From Campylobacter concisus (GTDB lineage: Bacteria; Campylobacterota; Campylobacteria; Campylobacterales; Campylobacteraceae): DNA of 64,000 bases. Positions 35,028 to 44,957 of the stretch are shown here, in pieces. The notes below the pieces were generated by a model. That model was given only the letters and a program-made list of their open reading frames with translations. It was not told the origin of the DNA and did not search any database. Positions within the stretch are counted from its first letter, which is position 1, and every line of letters begins with the position of its first letter. The position numbers were made by a program, and so were the translations under genes. Location of the stretch: NCBI RefSeq assembly GCF_003049085.1, contig NZ_PIQX01000001.1:310001-374000 (forward strand), written 5' to 3'.

Positions 35028-36401
35028 TTACTTGGTTACAAATACAAAGCCTATTTCGTCATCTTTTACATCTAATCTATTCATGATGCCTACACTATTG
35101 TGATCGAAAAAAACATCATCGGATAAAATTTTAGGTAAGCTAACTTTTACTTTTATGCCTTTTTGCCAAAGATGAGTCAAAAATTTATCCGTAATGATAC
35201 TAAAAATTTGAGAATATCCACTTAAATAATCATTTGAATCATTGCCTTCAGGCATAAAAATAGAGCAAATTTTGTCTAACTTATCTTTTTTTACTCCAAA
35301 TAGTACTCTTGCGTAAATATCACCATAATACTGAACACAAATACGTAAATAATCGCACTCATCCTCTATGTCAAGCGCACTAACTTTGGTATCAACGCAC
35401 AAAATTTCTTCTTCTGCTAACTGTGAGATAATTTTGCTCGCAATTTGCGTCACATAAGATGAAATTTGAGCAACGCTCTTGTTGATATCTACTGGCTCCG
35501 CATCAAAGTCTCTTTTTTTAAGATAAAAAATAGTGTCATCTTTGTAAAAGTCATTTAAATTTTTATAGATAAATATATTTACATCTTTAAGGTACGTTAT
35601 TAATTCAATAGATAAATTTGATTCGTTTATGCCACAAAGCGAAATAAATGCACCTGATCTTTTGCTAATGCTAGCAAGTTTGATTAGAAATTTTGCACCC
35701 CTTATATTTAAAGCACCAGAAATATTTACCCATAAAATAAAAAATTTATATCCGATTTTTAGCATAATGTCATGAGCTGACATATCAAAATCTTCAATAA
35801 AATCTGAGTCCATAAAACTTTTTATGGCATAAACAACGACACCATCTTTTATAAAAGTATCTATCTGATTTTGTCTTAATCTCACATGATTTAGCTGTGA
35901 CACTGCATAACTATATAAATTCTTTTTTTTATTAAACTCGATCGCATCTCTAGCCTCAACCACATCAAATGATCGATTTTTGAGATAATTAGCTAAATAG
36001 TGCTTGTACTGCTCAGTTGAGTTGTAAATAAATACTTTGTCATTTGCATTGTTTAGAAATTTATTTAAAAACAAGCTTGCGATATTTTCACTTTCAAACA
36101 TCGAAATATTTAAAATATTCTTAACTGTTTTCATCATCAATTCATAAAAAATTTCATTGTAATCGCAAATCGCAAATACCACGCCAAGCTTTTGCGCTTC
36201 TTCGCTTAAATTTTCAATTACTCTACCAAGCCAAATAGGACTAAAAAATGTAACTTTTTTTAGTGAAAGCAGTATAGCGCTGATATCACGCGATGAAATT
36301 TGGTTTATATATTTTTCACTTAATTTTAATGGAACATTCTCTGCTTCCAAAAAACCAAAAGGCCTTATAATTACCATAGAACCATTAAAAGTTAATTTCA
36401 T
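35028..36401 (-). CDS. putative signalling protein: two STAS-like domains plus CheX-like domain
   Basis: 457 residues, soluble. Residues about 1-110 look STAS-like (ILLSLKKVTFFSPIWLGRVIENLS). About 165-300 look like a second STAS domain (FFILWVNISGALNIRGAKFLIKL, ISLCGINESNLSIELI, IFIYKNLNDF). The C-terminal 150 residues resemble CheX/FliY-type chemotaxis phosphatases (YYGDIYARVLFGV, KGIKVKVSLPKIL), but the E-x-x-N catalytic motif of that family is not present at the matching helix (YSQIFSIITDKF). These fold assignments are by eye. Its start overlaps the HDOD-like gene by four bases, so the two are a pair. Confidence 0.6.
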   Translation of the reverse strand: MKLTFNGSMVIIRPFGFLEAENVPLKLSEKYINQISSRDISAILLSLKKVTFFSPIWLGRVIENLSEEAQKLGVVFAICDYNEIFYELMMKTVKNILNISMFESENIASLFLNKFLNNANDKVFIYNSTEQYKHYLANYLKNRSFDVVEARDAIEFNKKKNLYSYAVSQLNHVRLRQNQIDTFIKDGVVVYAIKSFMDSDFIEDFDMSAHDIMLKIGYKFFILWVNISGALNIRGAKFLIKLASISKRSGAFISLCGINESNLSIELITYLKDVNIFIYKNLNDFYKDDTIFYLKKRDFDAEPVDINKSVAQISSYVTQIASKIISQLAEEEILCVDTKVSALDIEDECDYLRICVQYYGDIYARVLFGVKKDKLDKICSIFMPEGNDSNDYLSGYSQIFSIITDKFLTHLWQKGIKVKVSLPKILSDDVFFDHNSVGIMNRLDVKDDEIGFVFVTK

Positions 36402-37144
36402 TTTTGTAGAGCTTTTTTAATAAATATAATGGTTTGCATCTCTGGATAAACATTGATATCTAAAATTTTATCAACTCCAAAATCATAAAATTCAGGCCTG
36501 CTGGACTCATAAGAGAGCAAAATCTCAAAAAAGCAAAGCATCTCTTTATCAATCTTGCTTAATGATTGTTTATTCATATTCATTGCTTTTAAAAAAATAT
36601 CCCAAAGACTAAAGCCATATTTTTTTTGCAAAATTTCATTATAGCTTACATCAGAATACAAAATAACATCTGACATGCAAGATGGAAATTTCGAAAATAA
36701 ATTCTCACACACTATAATACAGGCTATAGAATACGGAGCAAGCGATAAATAGTTATAGTGTTTTTCTTTAAAAGAATTTAATATCTTTAGCCAATCTGAT
36801 AAAATTTTAGCATTAAGCTCGATTAAATCGACGATTTTAAAATTAAATACCTTATAAATTTTTGGGGATTTTAAAAATATAAAATAAGAAAGCACTATCG
36901 CTCTAAAAGTATCAATGCCAAGCATATTTGCTATTACTACCAAATCGTTGCCATCATAAGGAATATCAAATTTTGCACGTTTAAAAATGGAGCTAAAATA
37001 AGTTTTAAAAGATGCTATATTTTGTAAAGTAGCAACTGCCTCAGTTACATTACTAGCTAACAAAAAGTGCTCGACCTTTTCAAAAAGAGTTGGCATCTGT
37101 AAAACAAAATCAACATTTTTTTCGATTAACTCTTTACTAAGCAT
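36398..37144 (-). CDS. HDOD-like signalling protein
   Basis: 248 residues, nearly all helical, soluble. LQMPTLFEKVEHFLLASN near the N-terminus and ANMLGIDTFRAIVLSYFIF (about 87-105) resemble the HDOD output domain, including the LG-(x)-L segment; the HD metal residues are absent, as expected of HDOD. HDOD proteins act in signalling and motility in Campylobacter (a C. jejuni HDOD protein affects motility, from memory). It is the first gene of a two-gene unit with the STAS/CheX-like protein. The match is moderate. Confidence 0.55.
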   Translation of the reverse strand: MLSKELIEKNVDFVLQMPTLFEKVEHFLLASNVTEAVATLQNIASFKTYFSSIFKRAKFDIPYDGNDLVVIANMLGIDTFRAIVLSYFIFLKSPKIYKVFNFKIVDLIELNAKILSDWLKILNSFKEKHYNYLSLAPYSIACIIVCENLFSKFPSCMSDVILYSDVSYNEILQKKYGFSLWDIFLKAMNMNKQSLSKIDKEMLCFFEILLSYESSRPEFYDFGVDKILDINVYPEMQTIIFIKKALQK

Positions 37145-37281
37145 TTTGTATCACTCAAGATTTCTAAATATTTTTGCTATTTATAATTATAGGCAAAGGC
37201 GTTATTTTATCTAGATTATTAATAAAAATCAATTCTTTTAAAAAAGAATCTATTTAAGCATTACTTTTGTTTGTTTTAGAT

Positions 37282-37287
37282 AAAATC
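37282..37287 (+). promoter_or_regulatory. -10 box of a likely sigma-70 promoter for rpmB
   Basis: TAAAAT in TTTTAGATAAAATCAG, 31 bases before the rpmB ATG, with AAGGAAAA as ribosome binding site. The stretch is in the gap between divergent genes. Confidence 0.45.
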
Positions 37288-37317
37288 AGCAGAAATTTTT
37301 GTTTATAAGGAAAAAAA

Positions 37318-37509
37318 ATGTCAAAAAGATGTGCGATAACAGGCAAAGGACCGATGATAGGCAACAATGTGAGCCACGCTAACAATAAAACTAAAAGAAG
37401 ATTCTTGCCAAATCTTAGAACGATTCGCGTTACACTAGAAGATGGTACTACAAGAAAGATAAAAGTTGCTGCTTCTACTCTAAGAACGATGAAGAAACAA
37501 TCAAACTAA
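37318..37509 (+). CDS. rpmB: 50S ribosomal protein L28
   Basis: 63 residues, full L28. [20 protein letters not shown] at the N-terminus and [11 protein letters not shown] are canonical. The first residues contain a single cysteine in C-x-I-T-G-K, the usual place of a zinc-ribbon cysteine. It is followed by the potassium channel gene after 23 bases, on the same strand. Confidence 0.97.
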   Translation: MSKRCAITGKGPMIGNNVSHANNKTKRRFLPNLRTIRVTLEDGTTRKIKVAASTLRTMKKQSN

Positions 37510-37532
37510 GAATATAAAATGAAGAGGAATTT

Positions 37533-38663
37533 ATGTCTTTTCTCTCAAGACTTTTAAAATTCCTCAACTGGTCAAACTCTACAAAACCAGAAATAAGCCT
37601 AGATACTGAGCTTTACGAACAATTAAAACCTTTTAGATTTCCACTAATTTCAGTCGTATTACTGTTACTTTTTGGAACATTAGGTTATGTCTTAATAGAT
37701 AATTTCTCGCTAATAGATGCCTTTTACCAAGCTGGCATGACTTTTACAACAGTTGGTTTTACCGAAGTTGCTCCAATAACTCCAAAGGGCAGAATTTTTA
37801 CTATCACGTTTATACTTATTGGTTTTATTATATTTACACTATCGATTGGTATTGTGGTTGAGGTTTTAAAAAGAGGCACATTAATTAGCATTTTAAAGGA
37901 ACGACGCATGCTTTATAGGATCGCAAGACTAAAAAATCACTTCGTTATTTGTTATCACAATCTATACACAATCGAACTTAGTGCTCAATTTCGCGAAAAT
38001 CATATACCTTTTGTAGTGGTCGATGATAGAGAAGATATCGCAGAGCTAGCTCAAATTTATAAATATCCATATTTCATAAAAGCTCAGCCACACACACAAA
38101 TTGCCTTTTTGAAAACACATCTATCAAGCGCAAAAGGTCTTATAACTCTTAGCTCAAATATTGCTGATAACATCGCCCTTATAGCATCTGTAAGACTTTA
38201 TGAAAAAGAGATAGGTCGCAGAAAGCCTTATCATATCATCACAAATGCAGAGACAGAAGACGATACGCAAAGATTAAAAAAATTAGGTGCTGACAATGTA
38301 GTAAGCCCATCTCGATTAGTCGCGCAGCGGTTAAGTGCTATGAGCGTAAGGCCAGATATGGAAAATTTATTAGAACAGTTTTTGTATACAAAAAATTCAC
38401 CCATCGATATAGAAGAAATTCTTGTTCCTGATTACTCTTGGATAAGATTTAAAAGATTAAAAGAGACTCATCTACGAAACATAACAAATGCAGACATAGT
38501 GGGTATTAGAGATATAAATAATAATTTTGTACCAATGCCAAATGGTGACACATTAGTGGGGACAGGATCAAAGCTTTTAGTCATCGGCACCGTTGATGGA
38601 ATACGTCTAACCAAGCGCGTTGTAAAAAGCAAACATAAACCTGAAGAATTCAAATACGTATAA
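37533..38663 (+). CDS. kch: two-helix potassium channel with RCK/TrkA-type domain
   Basis: 376 residues: a cytoplasmic N-terminus, first helix (about 36-56), pore loop with selectivity filter TTVGFTE (72-78), second helix (about 88-112), then a soluble RCK region (about 136-250) and a C-terminal TrkA-C domain (about 290-370). The filter differs from the standard TVGYGD at two places. The first strand of the RCK part (FVICYHNLYT) lacks the GxGxxG glycine motif, so nucleotide binding is doubtful. Potassium permeation is likely from the filter; regulation may be by another ligand. It has AGGA before ATG and follows rpmB closely. Confidence 0.88.
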   Translation: MSFLSRLLKFLNWSNSTKPEISLDTELYEQLKPFRFPLISVVLLLLFGTLGYVLIDNFSLIDAFYQAGMTFTTVGFTEVAPITPKGRIFTITFILIGFIIFTLSIGIVVEVLKRGTLISILKERRMLYRIARLKNHFVICYHNLYTIELSAQFRENHIPFVVVDDREDIAELAQIYKYPYFIKAQPHTQIAFLKTHLSSAKGLITLSSNIADNIALIASVRLYEKEIGRRKPYHIITNAETEDDTQRLKKLGADNVVSPSRLVAQRLSAMSVRPDMENLLEQFLYTKNSPIDIEEILVPDYSWIRFKRLKETHLRNITNADIVGIRDINNNFVPMPNGDTLVGTGSKLLVIGTVDGIRLTKRVVKSKHKPEEFKYV

Positions 38664-38779
38664 AATAATTTTTTCTACTTGCCTTTTTTTAAAAATTTAA
38701 GCAATGACTTGGTGCTTATTTTATATCCAAGCATTTACAAAGTCTTGATAAAATTTCTCAAATTTTTATAGGAGCCGAT

Positions 38780-38986
38780 ATGTTACATGAATATACAGAC
38801 CTTATAAATGAGCTAAAGAAAACCGATGCTCGTTTTGCTACTCTTTGCAAAAAACATGATGAGCTAAATAAAAAAATAGATGAGAATCTAGCAAAACCAT
38901 CAGAGCTTGATGGTTTAAAGAAAGAAAAATTAAAACTAAAAGATGAAATTTATGCTCAAATTTTAAAATACAAAGAGCAAAAATAA
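38780..38986 (+). CDS. DUF465/YdcH family small protein
   Basis: 68 residues, one long helical hairpin (LINELKKTDARFATLCKKHDELNKKI), matching the DUF465/YdcH family, which is a two-helix coiled coil of unknown function. AGGAG lies 8 bases before the ATG. It is downstream of rpmB and kch in the same direction and converges with cysE. C. jejuni has a similar small protein next to rpmB, from memory. Confidence 0.85.
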   Translation: MLHEYTDLINELKKTDARFATLCKKHDELNKKIDENLAKPSELDGLKKEKLKLKDEIYAQILKYKEQK

Positions 38987-39005
38987 ATTTATTTAAATTC
39001 TAAAA

Positions 39006-39557
39006 TTAGATAATAAATTCTGGTTCAAATTTTGTCCCATTTACTCGAACTATTCTTGCTGGTATACCAACGACTGTCGCGTTTGCTGGGACATTTTTTA
39101 ACACGACTGAATTTGCACCGATCTTAGCATTTTCACCGATCGTTATGGCACCTAGTATCTTTGAGCCAGCTGCGATAGTCACACCATTTTTTACAGTCGG
39201 ATGCCTTTTGCCACACTCTTTTCCGGTACCTCCAAGTGTTACTTGATGATACATCATTACATCATCGCCTATCTCAGCTGTCTCACCGATAACCACACCC
39301 ATACCATGATCTATGAAAAATCTCCTGCCGATCTTTGCTCCAGGATGGATCTCGATGCCCGTTAAAAATCTTGCAATTTGTGAGATGAGTCTAGCTAGAA
39401 AAAAACGTTCTTTTTTATATAAAAAATGAGAAATTTTATGAAACAAAACCGCATGGATGCCAGGAGTGTTTATAAGTATTGCCAAAAAGCAACACTTATG
39501 TACTGATGGATCTTTTTCACGAACAGTTTGAACTAGCTCCTTTAGGCTCTCCCACAT
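39006..39557 (-). CDS. cysE: serine O-acetyltransferase
   Basis: 183 residues, a short-form CysE. It acetylates serine, the first step of cysteine synthesis, and feeds CysK. Left-handed beta-helix hexapeptides run from about residue 70 ([27 protein letters not shown]) through [13 protein letters not shown], with the catalytic histidine in DHG. Short CysE forms lack the long N-terminal helical part of the E. coli enzyme. It follows cysK by four bases, so the two enzymes are made together. Confidence 0.95.
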   Translation of the reverse strand: MWESLKELVQTVREKDPSVHKCCFLAILINTPGIHAVLFHKISHFLYKKERFFLARLISQIARFLTGIEIHPGAKIGRRFFIDHGMGVVIGETAEIGDDVMMYHQVTLGGTGKECGKRHPTVKNGVTIAAGSKILGAITIGENAKIGANSVVLKNVPANATVVGIPARIVRVNGTKFEPEFII

Positions 39558-39561
39558 ATTT

Positions 39562-40467
39562 TTATGCTCCGTAAAGCTCTGTGCTTAAGTATCTTTCGCC
39601 ATTATCTGGAGCTATGAAAAGTACTTTTTTGCCAGCGCCAAGTCTTTTAGCTACTCTTTTTGCAGCCACGTAAGCAGCACCACCACTTAAACCTATCATG
39701 AGTCCATCACTTTTAGCGATTGCTCTAGCTGCGTTTAGCGCATCATCGTTGCTTACTTTTTCTACTTCACTAACTAGGCTCATATTCATAGTATTTGGTA
39801 AAAATCCGGCTCCAATGCCTTGAATTTTATGCGGTCCTGGGTTACCACCACTTAAAACCGGCGATGCTTCAGGCTCAACTGCGATGATCTTAGTATCATA
39901 GCCCTTTTCTTTTAAAATTTTTGCTACGCCACTTATTGTGCCACCTGTACCAACGCCAGCTACAAAGGCATCAAGCTTGCTAAAATCAGCCACAATTTCA
40001 GCAGCTGTTGTTAGTTCGTGAGCTTGTGGGTTATACTTGTTTTCAAACTGGCTTAGCATTACGTGATTTGGCTGAGCTGCTAGCTCTATAGCTCTTGCGA
40101 TCGCTGCTTTCATGCCACCAGACGCTGGAGTAAGCTCAAGCTGTGCACCATAAGCAGCTACGATCTTACGTCTTTCGATACTCATGCTCTCTGGCATGCA
40201 AAGTATCACTTTAAAACCAAGTGCAGCACCGCACATCGCTACACCAATGCCAGTATTTCCGCTCGTTGGCTCAACGATAGTATCACCATGTTTTAGCGTA
40301 CCGTCAGCTAGCATCTTAGTTATCATATTAAATGCGATCCTATCTTTTACAGAGCCACCTGGGTTAAAAAACTCTAGTTTTACGTAAATTTCGGCTTCAT
40401 CAGCACCTGTTTTTATCTTTACAATAGGTGTATTACCAATCGTTTTAACGATGTTATCGTAAATCAT
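39562..40467 (-). CDS. cysK: cysteine synthase A (O-acetylserine sulfhydrylase)
   Basis: 301 residues from the ATG; a GTG codon directly before it (also after AGGAGGA) could be used instead. The PLP lysine lies in [10 protein letters not shown], with the phosphate-binding [10 protein letters not shown] and PDNGERYLS at the C-terminus. The enzyme makes cysteine from O-acetylserine and sulfide. The upstream Shine-Dalgarno AGGAGG is the strongest I noticed in the window. It is the first gene of a cysK-cysE unit. Confidence 0.96.
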   Translation of the reverse strand: MIYDNIVKTIGNTPIVKIKTGADEAEIYVKLEFFNPGGSVKDRIAFNMITKMLADGTLKHGDTIVEPTSGNTGIGVAMCGAALGFKVILCMPESMSIERRKIVAAYGAQLELTPASGGMKAAIARAIELAAQPNHVMLSQFENKYNPQAHELTTAAEIVADFSKLDAFVAGVGTGGTISGVAKILKEKGYDTKIIAVEPEASPVLSGGNPGPHKIQGIGAGFLPNTMNMSLVSEVEKVSNDDALNAARAIAKSDGLMIGLSGGAAYVAAKRVAKRLGAGKKVLFIAPDNGERYLSTELYGA

Positions 40468-40585
40468 CACTCCTCCTAAACTAAATAAGATAAATTTTGT
40501 GTAAATTTAGCACAGAATTTTAAAATAGACTATAAAAAGCCCCGATATTTGGCAAATTTATAAATAGTTGTTACATATTAGTAGT

Positions 40586-41254
40586 TTAATTTTTAATGCT
40601 GCTTAATATTTTTTGACCATTTTGGCTTAAGATTTTACCTTTGAAATTTTCCTTGCAAAACTCCAAAATAAGAGCGTGATAGAGTTTTAAAATTTCAACC
40701 TCATCAAATTCCTCGCTATCAAGAAATTTATAAATTTCATCATAATCAAGCGAGCTAAACCACTCAGCCGCCTCGTCATAGCTCTCAAAAATGTAGTCAA
40801 AATATGCCATTATCCTAAGCGCGTAAGCATCAACGACCATATAAGGCTTGCCGCAAGCATATGCCAGTATCGCGTCGCAAGTCTCGGCTCCAACGCCTTT
40901 TACGCTTATTAGCCACTCACGGCTGGCATTTTCTTTAAAATTTTCAAAGCTCTCGAATTCATTTTTTATAGCCAGACAAAGCGTCTTTAGTCGTTTAGCC
41001 TTTGTATTATAAAAGCCACTTGGCTTTATAAGTGTGGCAAGCTCACTGTTTTCAAGAGAACAGATGCCATTTAGGCTATCTTTACCTGCATTTTTTAGAT
41101 TATTTAGCGCTTTTTCTACGTTTTTCCAGTTGGTATTTTGCACTAAAATAGCACCTAAAATAACCTCAAAAGTACCCTCGTCTGGCCATTTTAGCTCATC
41201 AAAATTTCTACTTTTGTGATTTAGCAGAGCCAAAAACAGATCAGTTGATCTCAT
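40586..41254 (-). CDS. magIII: 3-methyladenine DNA glycosylase III (MagIII-like, HhH-GPD)
   Basis: 222 residues, an endonuclease III-fold protein without the four-cysteine Fe-S loop at its C-terminus. ILVQNTNWKNVEKALNNLK replaces the usual Nth sequence, the helix-hairpin-helix is SVKGVGAETCDAIL, and VVDAYALR holds the catalytic aspartate. This pattern fits MagIII of Helicobacter, which removes 3-methyladenine. It overlaps the DUF815 gene by four bases. An Nth-like role is less likely because of the missing cluster. Confidence 0.85.
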   Translation of the reverse strand: MRSTDLFLALLNHKSRNFDELKWPDEGTFEVILGAILVQNTNWKNVEKALNNLKNAGKDSLNGICSLENSELATLIKPSGFYNTKAKRLKTLCLAIKNEFESFENFKENASREWLISVKGVGAETCDAILAYACGKPYMVVDAYALRIMAYFDYIFESYDEAAEWFSSLDYDEIYKFLDSEEFDEVEILKLYHALILEFCKENFKGKILSQNGQKILSSIKN

Positions 41255-42015
41255 TTTAAATTTTCTTTAAAAGTTAGATAAAACTGCTTTGCTGTCCTAC
41301 CACTTCTGCTGGCTCTTAGCGTGGCAAAATTTTTAGCAAGCGTATGAAGCTCCTCTTTGTCACCTGCGTAGTCTTTGAAGTAAAAATCAACCATTTTTAG
41401 GTACTCGTCGTAGTTACCTTGATAAAAGCTGATCCAAAGGCCAAAGCGATCTGAGAGAGAAATTTTCTCCTGAGCTGCGTCGCTGTAGTGAATTTCTCCG
41501 TCAATTAGCTCTGAGTTTTCATTTTCACTTTTAAACTCACTTATTAGATGTCTACGATTTGATGTAGCGTATAAAAGGACGTTTTTTGGTGGCTTTTGGA
41601 TAGAGCCATCCATAATAGGCTTTAGAAATTTATACTCATTGCTGCCATTTTCAAAGCTTAGATCATCGCAGAAAATGATAAATTTAAACTCGCTTTTTCT
41701 GATCTCATCGATGATGTCGCCAAGGTATTTTAGATCCTCGCAACCGATCTCAATGATGCGAAGCCCAGCTTTATAAAATTTAGTAAAAACAGCCCTTACA
41801 AGGCTTGACTTGCCACATCCTCTCTCACCCCAAAGAAGCACGTGATTTGCATCCTTACCTTTTATAAAATTTAGAGTATTTTTCAGCAAAATTTCTTTTT
41901 GTTTCTCTAGCCCATAAAGCGAGTCGATATCGACAAAATCGATATCCTCAACCGGCTTTAACATCCCTTTTGTACTTTTATAAATCGCTGCGTACTTCAC
42001 ACCCCAATCTATCAT
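41251..42015 (-). CDS. ATP-binding AAA-type protein, DUF815 family
   Basis: 254 residues. Walker A (LLWGERGCGKSSLV, about 60-73) and Walker B-like IFCDDLSFE, with a downstream NRRHLI sensor-like site, put it in the DUF815 AAA+ family. Its function is not known to me. It is overlapped by four bases on both sides, with mfd upstream and magIII downstream, so a link to DNA repair or transcription-coupled repair is suggested by context only. Confidence 0.88.
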   Translation of the reverse strand: MIDWGVKYAAIYKSTKGMLKPVEDIDFVDIDSLYGLEKQKEILLKNTLNFIKGKDANHVLLWGERGCGKSSLVRAVFTKFYKAGLRIIEIGCEDLKYLGDIIDEIRKSEFKFIIFCDDLSFENGSNEYKFLKPIMDGSIQKPPKNVLLYATSNRRHLISEFKSENENSELIDGEIHYSDAAQEKISLSDRFGLWISFYQGNYDEYLKMVDFYFKDYAGDKEELHTLAKNFATLRASRSGRTAKQFYLTFKENLK

Positions 42016-44957
42016 TTCTTATCCTTTCTTAGATAGACCAAAATTTCAGCCAAAACATCATCATCATCCTTGCTATGTGACTTTAGCCTGATCTTCTCAT
42101 CATCATTTTTTGTTATTAGTATGTTTTGCTCGCTGTTTGAGATCGTTTTTATGCCAGCTTTTAGAGCTAAAATTTTAATGATGATGACATCTAAAAACTG
42201 CTTTGTAAATGTATCTATCTTGCCAAATCTATCCTCAAGCTCGCTTTGTATCTCATAGACCTCGCCAACCTCTTTGCACTTGCTAAGGCGCCTATAAATT
42301 TCAAGCCTTAGTCTATCTTCTCTTATAAATTCTTGATTTAAAAAGGCGCTCACACTAAGCTTTAGATCGATCTTGTCAAGCTTTGCGGAGTCTTGATTTA
42401 GCAGTTTGTTTATCTCATCTTCTAGCATTTTTAGATATAGCGAGTAGCCAATAGCCTCGATGTGGCCACTTTGCGCCTCGCCGATGATGTTACCACCACC
42501 TCTTATCTCAAGGTCGTGATATGCTAACACCGAGCCAGCGCCCAAAAATGAGTTGCCCTCAAGTGCAACAAGTCGTTTTAGCGCGTCTTTACTAATGGCA
42601 TCTTTATCTTCCACCAAAAAGTAGCAGTAGGCCTGCTTGTCGCTTCTACCAACTCGTCCACGCAGCTGATGCAGGTCAGCCATGCCAAATTTATTAGCAT
42701 TTTCTACGATTATGGTGTTTGCATTTGGCAAGTGGATGCCGCTTTCAACGATGCTGGTGCAAAGCAATAAGTCATATTCGCCTCGCTCAAATTTCATCAT
42801 CTCATCTTCAGCTATTTTTGCATTTACCTTTGAGTGAAGTATCAAAATCCTAAGCTTTGGCAAAATTTTTCTTAGCTCATTTGCTGTCTGCTCGATGTCT
42901 GCGATATGGTTGTGGATGTAAAAAGTCTGTCCACCACGTCTTAGCTCACGCATGATCGCCTCTTTGACGACCTTTTCGTCCCACTCTCTAACACTTGTTC
43001 TCACATCTAGTCTCGAGCTTGGCGGAGTGGCTAAAATGCTATATGTTTTTATCTTGCTAAGCGCCATATTTAGGCTTCTTGGTATCGGTGTGGCGCTCAT
43101 ACTTAAGATGTGTGAGTGCTGAGAAATTTCTTTTAACTGCTCTTTTTGTTTAACGCCAAATTTATGCTCTTCATCAACCACTATAAGCCCTAAATTCTCA
43201 GCCTTTACACCAAGAAGCGCATGCGTTCCCACGCAAACTATTGGCTCATTTTCTTTTAGTGCTTTTTGTAGGCTCGACTTCTCTTTGGCACTTGAGAAGC
43301 GGTCCAACCTAAAGACCTTTATGCCAAATTTGCTAAATCTTTGGCTTAGTGTCTTGTAGTGCTGTGAGCTAAGAAGCGTCGTTGGCACAAAGAAAAATGC
43401 GCTAAAGCCTGATTTTATGCAGGTAAATATAGCATTCATAGCAACTTCAGTCTTGCCAAAGCCAACATCTCCACTAAGCAGCCTATCCATGACCTTGCCG
43501 CTTTTTAGCTCATCTTTTATATCATTTACTGCTTTTTGCTGGTCGCTCGTGTATGAAAAACCAGCGTCTTGGACAAAATTTAGATAAGAGATGTCTTCTT
43601 TTTGCAAAATTTTACCAGTCACAAGTTCTCTTTTTGCAGCCATTGCTACGATCTTTGAAGCGATCGCGAAGAGTTTTTCTCTAACCTTTTCTTTTATCTT
43701 GGCAAAATTTGCCTTGCCTAAGCGATCAAGCACCGCCATAGAGCCATTTTGAGCGATGTAGCGGTCTATCAAATTTAGATGTTCAACCGGCAAAAGAAGC
43801 TTGTCGTCATTTTGGTAGGCGATAACCACAAATTCTTTCGTCGCGCCCAAAACCTTGATCTTTTCAAGGCCCAAAAAACGTCCTATACCATAGTCTTCAT
43901 GCACGACGTAATCATTTACTTTTAACTCGTCTACCACAAGACTTGAGCGTTTAACTCGCCTTTTTTTCTCAAATTTATTTAGTGAAACGACTATCTTGTC
44001 GCTTGAAGTTATATTTACCACAAGAGGCGAAATTTCAAGCTTTACATTTGTAAAGCCATCAAGCTCATAACCCTTAAAAAGTCCCTCATTTCTTGAAAGA
44101 ACGGTTATGCTTTTGCTCTTATTTAGCTCGAAAAAGTCAAAATTTAAAGTGACCTCTAGATCTTTAAAGGTCTTTGGTTCGGGTAAAATTTCAATGCCCT
44201 TAAATTTCTCCTCTGGTGCGTCATAAATTTCAAAATCGATCTTTTTAACAAGCCTTGAGTCAAAAACTTTTAAATAGTCACTAAAGCTATCGATCGCCCA
44301 AAATCCAAGCGAATTTAGGTCGCTCACCAAGGCGTCGCTTTGCATATCCTCGATCTTTTGGCTGACCTTTTCAAACTCGTCTTTGCTCAAATTTGCGATA
44401 AATGGCACGATCTCGGCCTCGCTTAGCTCAGCTTTATTGCTAATTTGCGTGGCGGTGTTATAATTTCTTATGCTCTCTACCTCATCGCCAAAGAGTAAAA
44501 TTCTAACAGGATCATCCATATTTACGCCGTAAATGTCGATCACTTCGCCACGAATGCTAAACTCGCCAACGCTCTCAACGATATCGACGCACTCGTAGCC
44601 AAAGCGTATGAGCAAGTCGGCAAATTCGCTTAAATTTAGATTATCTTTTAGCTTAACAGTTGAGCTTTCTAGATTTTTTTGTGTTGGAAGTGGGTTTAAA
44701 AGCGTGCTAAATGGGCTTATGATGATCTTTTTGCCATCAAATTTATAGTATTTGCTAAGCACGGATGAAATTTCAAAAAGCTCTTCGTTAAAGCTTCTTA
44801 GATCATCGCCCTTTTTAGCTCTAAAATCAGGTAATTTAAAAGCGTTAAAGCCAGCAAAACTGGCCGCATCAGCACAAAGTGCCGCCTCTTTGTCATCTTC
44901 ACAGATGAGAATTTGTGGGGCGTGCGTTAAAAGATACTCATAGACCTTTGCTTGCAT
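42012..44957 (-). CDS. mfd: transcription-repair coupling factor Mfd
   Basis: 981 residues, shorter than E. coli Mfd (1148) as in other Campylobacter. It removes stalled RNA polymerase and recruits UvrA. After the UvrB-like N-terminal part come the RNA polymerase interaction domain (VNDYVVHEDYGIGRFLG), the translocase Walker A (LLSGDVGFGKTEVAMNA), DEEH box (VVDEEHKFGV) and motif VI in LHQLRGRVGRSD. The C-terminal autoinhibitory D7 domain is present. It overlaps folC by 20 bases. Confidence 0.96.
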   Translation of the reverse strand: MQAKVYEYLLTHAPQILICEDDKEAALCADAASFAGFNAFKLPDFRAKKGDDLRSFNEELFEISSVLSKYYKFDGKKIIISPFSTLLNPLPTQKNLESSTVKLKDNLNLSEFADLLIRFGYECVDIVESVGEFSIRGEVIDIYGVNMDDPVRILLFGDEVESIRNYNTATQISNKAELSEAEIVPFIANLSKDEFEKVSQKIEDMQSDALVSDLNSLGFWAIDSFSDYLKVFDSRLVKKIDFEIYDAPEEKFKGIEILPEPKTFKDLEVTLNFDFFELNKSKSITVLSRNEGLFKGYELDGFTNVKLEISPLVVNITSSDKIVVSLNKFEKKRRVKRSSLVVDELKVNDYVVHEDYGIGRFLGLEKIKVLGATKEFVVIAYQNDDKLLLPVEHLNLIDRYIAQNGSMAVLDRLGKANFAKIKEKVREKLFAIASKIVAMAAKRELVTGKILQKEDISYLNFVQDAGFSYTSDQQKAVNDIKDELKSGKVMDRLLSGDVGFGKTEVAMNAIFTCIKSGFSAFFFVPTTLLSSQHYKTLSQRFSKFGIKVFRLDRFSSAKEKSSLQKALKENEPIVCVGTHALLGVKAENLGLIVVDEEHKFGVKQKEQLKEISQHSHILSMSATPIPRSLNMALSKIKTYSILATPPSSRLDVRTSVREWDEKVVKEAIMRELRRGGQTFYIHNHIADIEQTANELRKILPKLRILILHSKVNAKIAEDEMMKFERGEYDLLLCTSIVESGIHLPNANTIIVENANKFGMADLHQLRGRVGRSDKQAYCYFLVEDKDAISKDALKRLVALEGNSFLGAGSVLAYHDLEIRGGGNIIGEAQSGHIEAIGYSLYLKMLEDEINKLLNQDSAKLDKIDLKLSVSAFLNQEFIREDRLRLEIYRRLSKCKEVGEVYEIQSELEDRFGKIDTFTKQFLDVIIIKILALKAGIKTISNSEQNILITKNDDEKIRLKSHSKDDDDVLAEILVYLRKDKK

